A stretch of 5,315 bases of DNA, taken from NCBI GenBank assembly GCA_023262365.1, contig JALRBF010000018.1:1-5315 (forward strand), read 5' to 3'. Below are positions 4,906 to 5,315 of this stretch, piece after piece. How positions within the stretch are numbered: position 1 is the stretch's first letter; each line of letters starts with the position of its first letter. This stretch comes from Burkholderiaceae bacterium. GTDB taxonomy: Bacteria > Pseudomonadota > Gammaproteobacteria > Burkholderiales > Burkholderiaceae_C. The position numbers and the translations under genes are program-made. The notes under the pieces are model-generated. The model worked only from the letters and a program-made list of their open reading frames with translations, was not told the DNA's origin and ran no database searches.

Positions 4906-5315
4906 GTGGCAACTTTGTTTTTGTTTGGCTTGCTGCTGGCGCTGTTGTTTTTGGGCGTGCCGGTTGGGTTGGCGCTGGGCTTGTCGTCGGTGCTGTACGT
5001 CGCGTTGTTTACCACCGACTCACTGTCTTCGGTGGCGATTTCCTTGTTTGGTGTGGGCACGCATTACACCTTGCTTGCCATTCCGTTTTTTATTTTGGCC
5101 TCGGCGTTCATGTCCACCGGCGGCGTGGCCCAGCGGCTGATTCGCTTTGCCATTGCGGTGGTTGGATCATTTCGAGGCGGTTTGGCCATGGCCTCTGTGC
5201 TGGCGTGCATGATGTTTGCGGCGTTGTCTGGCTCGTCACCGGCCACGGTGGTGGCCATTGGCACGATTGCCATTGCTGGCATGCGCCAAGTAGGCTACAG
5301 CAAAGAGTTTGCCTC
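4906..5315 (+). CDS. dctM: TRAP transporter large membrane subunit, DctM type (3' end outside window)
   Basis: The large subunit forms the sodium-coupled transport channel of the TRAP system and belongs to the ion transporter superfamily. Translation from GTG gives 136 residues that stay open to the window edge, about one third of the usual 425-440. Seen in order are an N-terminal membrane segment MATLFLFGLLLALLFLGVPVG with the typical GVPVG turn (17-21), GTHYTLLAIPFFILASAFM (51-69; LAIPFFILA is a family signature), GGVAQRLIRFA (72-82), GSFRGGLAMASVLACMMFAALSGSSPATVVAIG (87-119) and MRQVGYSKEFA (126-136). The SGSSPAT stretch is the conserved hairpin region associated with sodium and substrate binding in this superfamily. 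The gene is 18 bases behind dctQ and is clearly co-transcribed with it. Confidence 0.95.
   Translation, partial: MATLFLFGLLLALLFLGVPVGLALGLSSVLYVALFTTDSLSSVAISLFGVGTHYTLLAIPFFILASAFMSTGGVAQRLIRFAIAVVGSFRGGLAMASVLACMMFAALSGSSPATVVAIGTIAIAGMRQVGYSKEFA

Noticed and set aside
1..5315. Search for mobile elements, CRISPR repeats, tRNA or rRNA genes, toxin-antitoxin or defence genes.
   Set aside because: No transposase or integrase motifs, no regularly spaced repeats, no cloverleaf-like sequence and no defence-type domains were seen; all major frames are accounted for by housekeeping, regulatory and transport genes.

Overview
This GC-rich window reads as ordinary chromosomal DNA of a betaproteobacterium, most likely a Burkholderiales/Comamonadaceae-type organism. 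That placement is an inference from the protein styles (GTP-dependent PEP carboxykinase, LysR and EamA proteins, a DctPQM TRAP system), the dense gene packing and the codon use. I could not run a database search.

Layout. Positions 1-603 hold the C-terminal 200 residues of a GTP-dependent phosphoenolpyruvate carboxykinase (pckG), whose N-terminal part lies upstream. It converges on a small Arg-rich hypothetical gene on the minus strand (668-979), and a compact GAAA-loop hairpin at 624-650 can terminate transcription from both sides. An AT-rich divergent control region follows (980-1068) with three short dyads. From it a LysR-type regulator is read rightward; its stop overlaps the start of an EamA-family (drug/metabolite transporter) membrane protein by ATGA, so the two probably form one coupled unit. 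After a 113-base gap comes a tripartite TRAP transporter: dctP (periplasmic binding protein, 3068-4063), dctQ (small membrane subunit, 4207-4887) and the first 136 residues of dctM (large membrane subunit, 4906 to the window edge).

How the genes work together. DctP, DctQ and DctM together should import an organic acid, most likely a C4-dicarboxylate, using the sodium gradient. PEP carboxykinase turns oxaloacetate, a product of C4-dicarboxylate oxidation, into PEP for gluconeogenesis. The pairing is metabolically sensible, but the genes are in separate transcription units, so a functional link is only inferred. The dctP-dctQ gap contains a hairpin-rich segment including a candidate intrinsic terminator, which would allow the binding protein to be made in excess over the membrane subunits.

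I see no mobile element, CRISPR array, RNA gene, phage gene or defence gene, and no convincing new biological system. The points most worth a second look are the hairpin array between dctP and dctQ, the extra N-terminal hydrophobic segment of DctQ, and the evenly spaced dyads in the divergent promoter region. There is no gene-free stretch longer than 300 bases.
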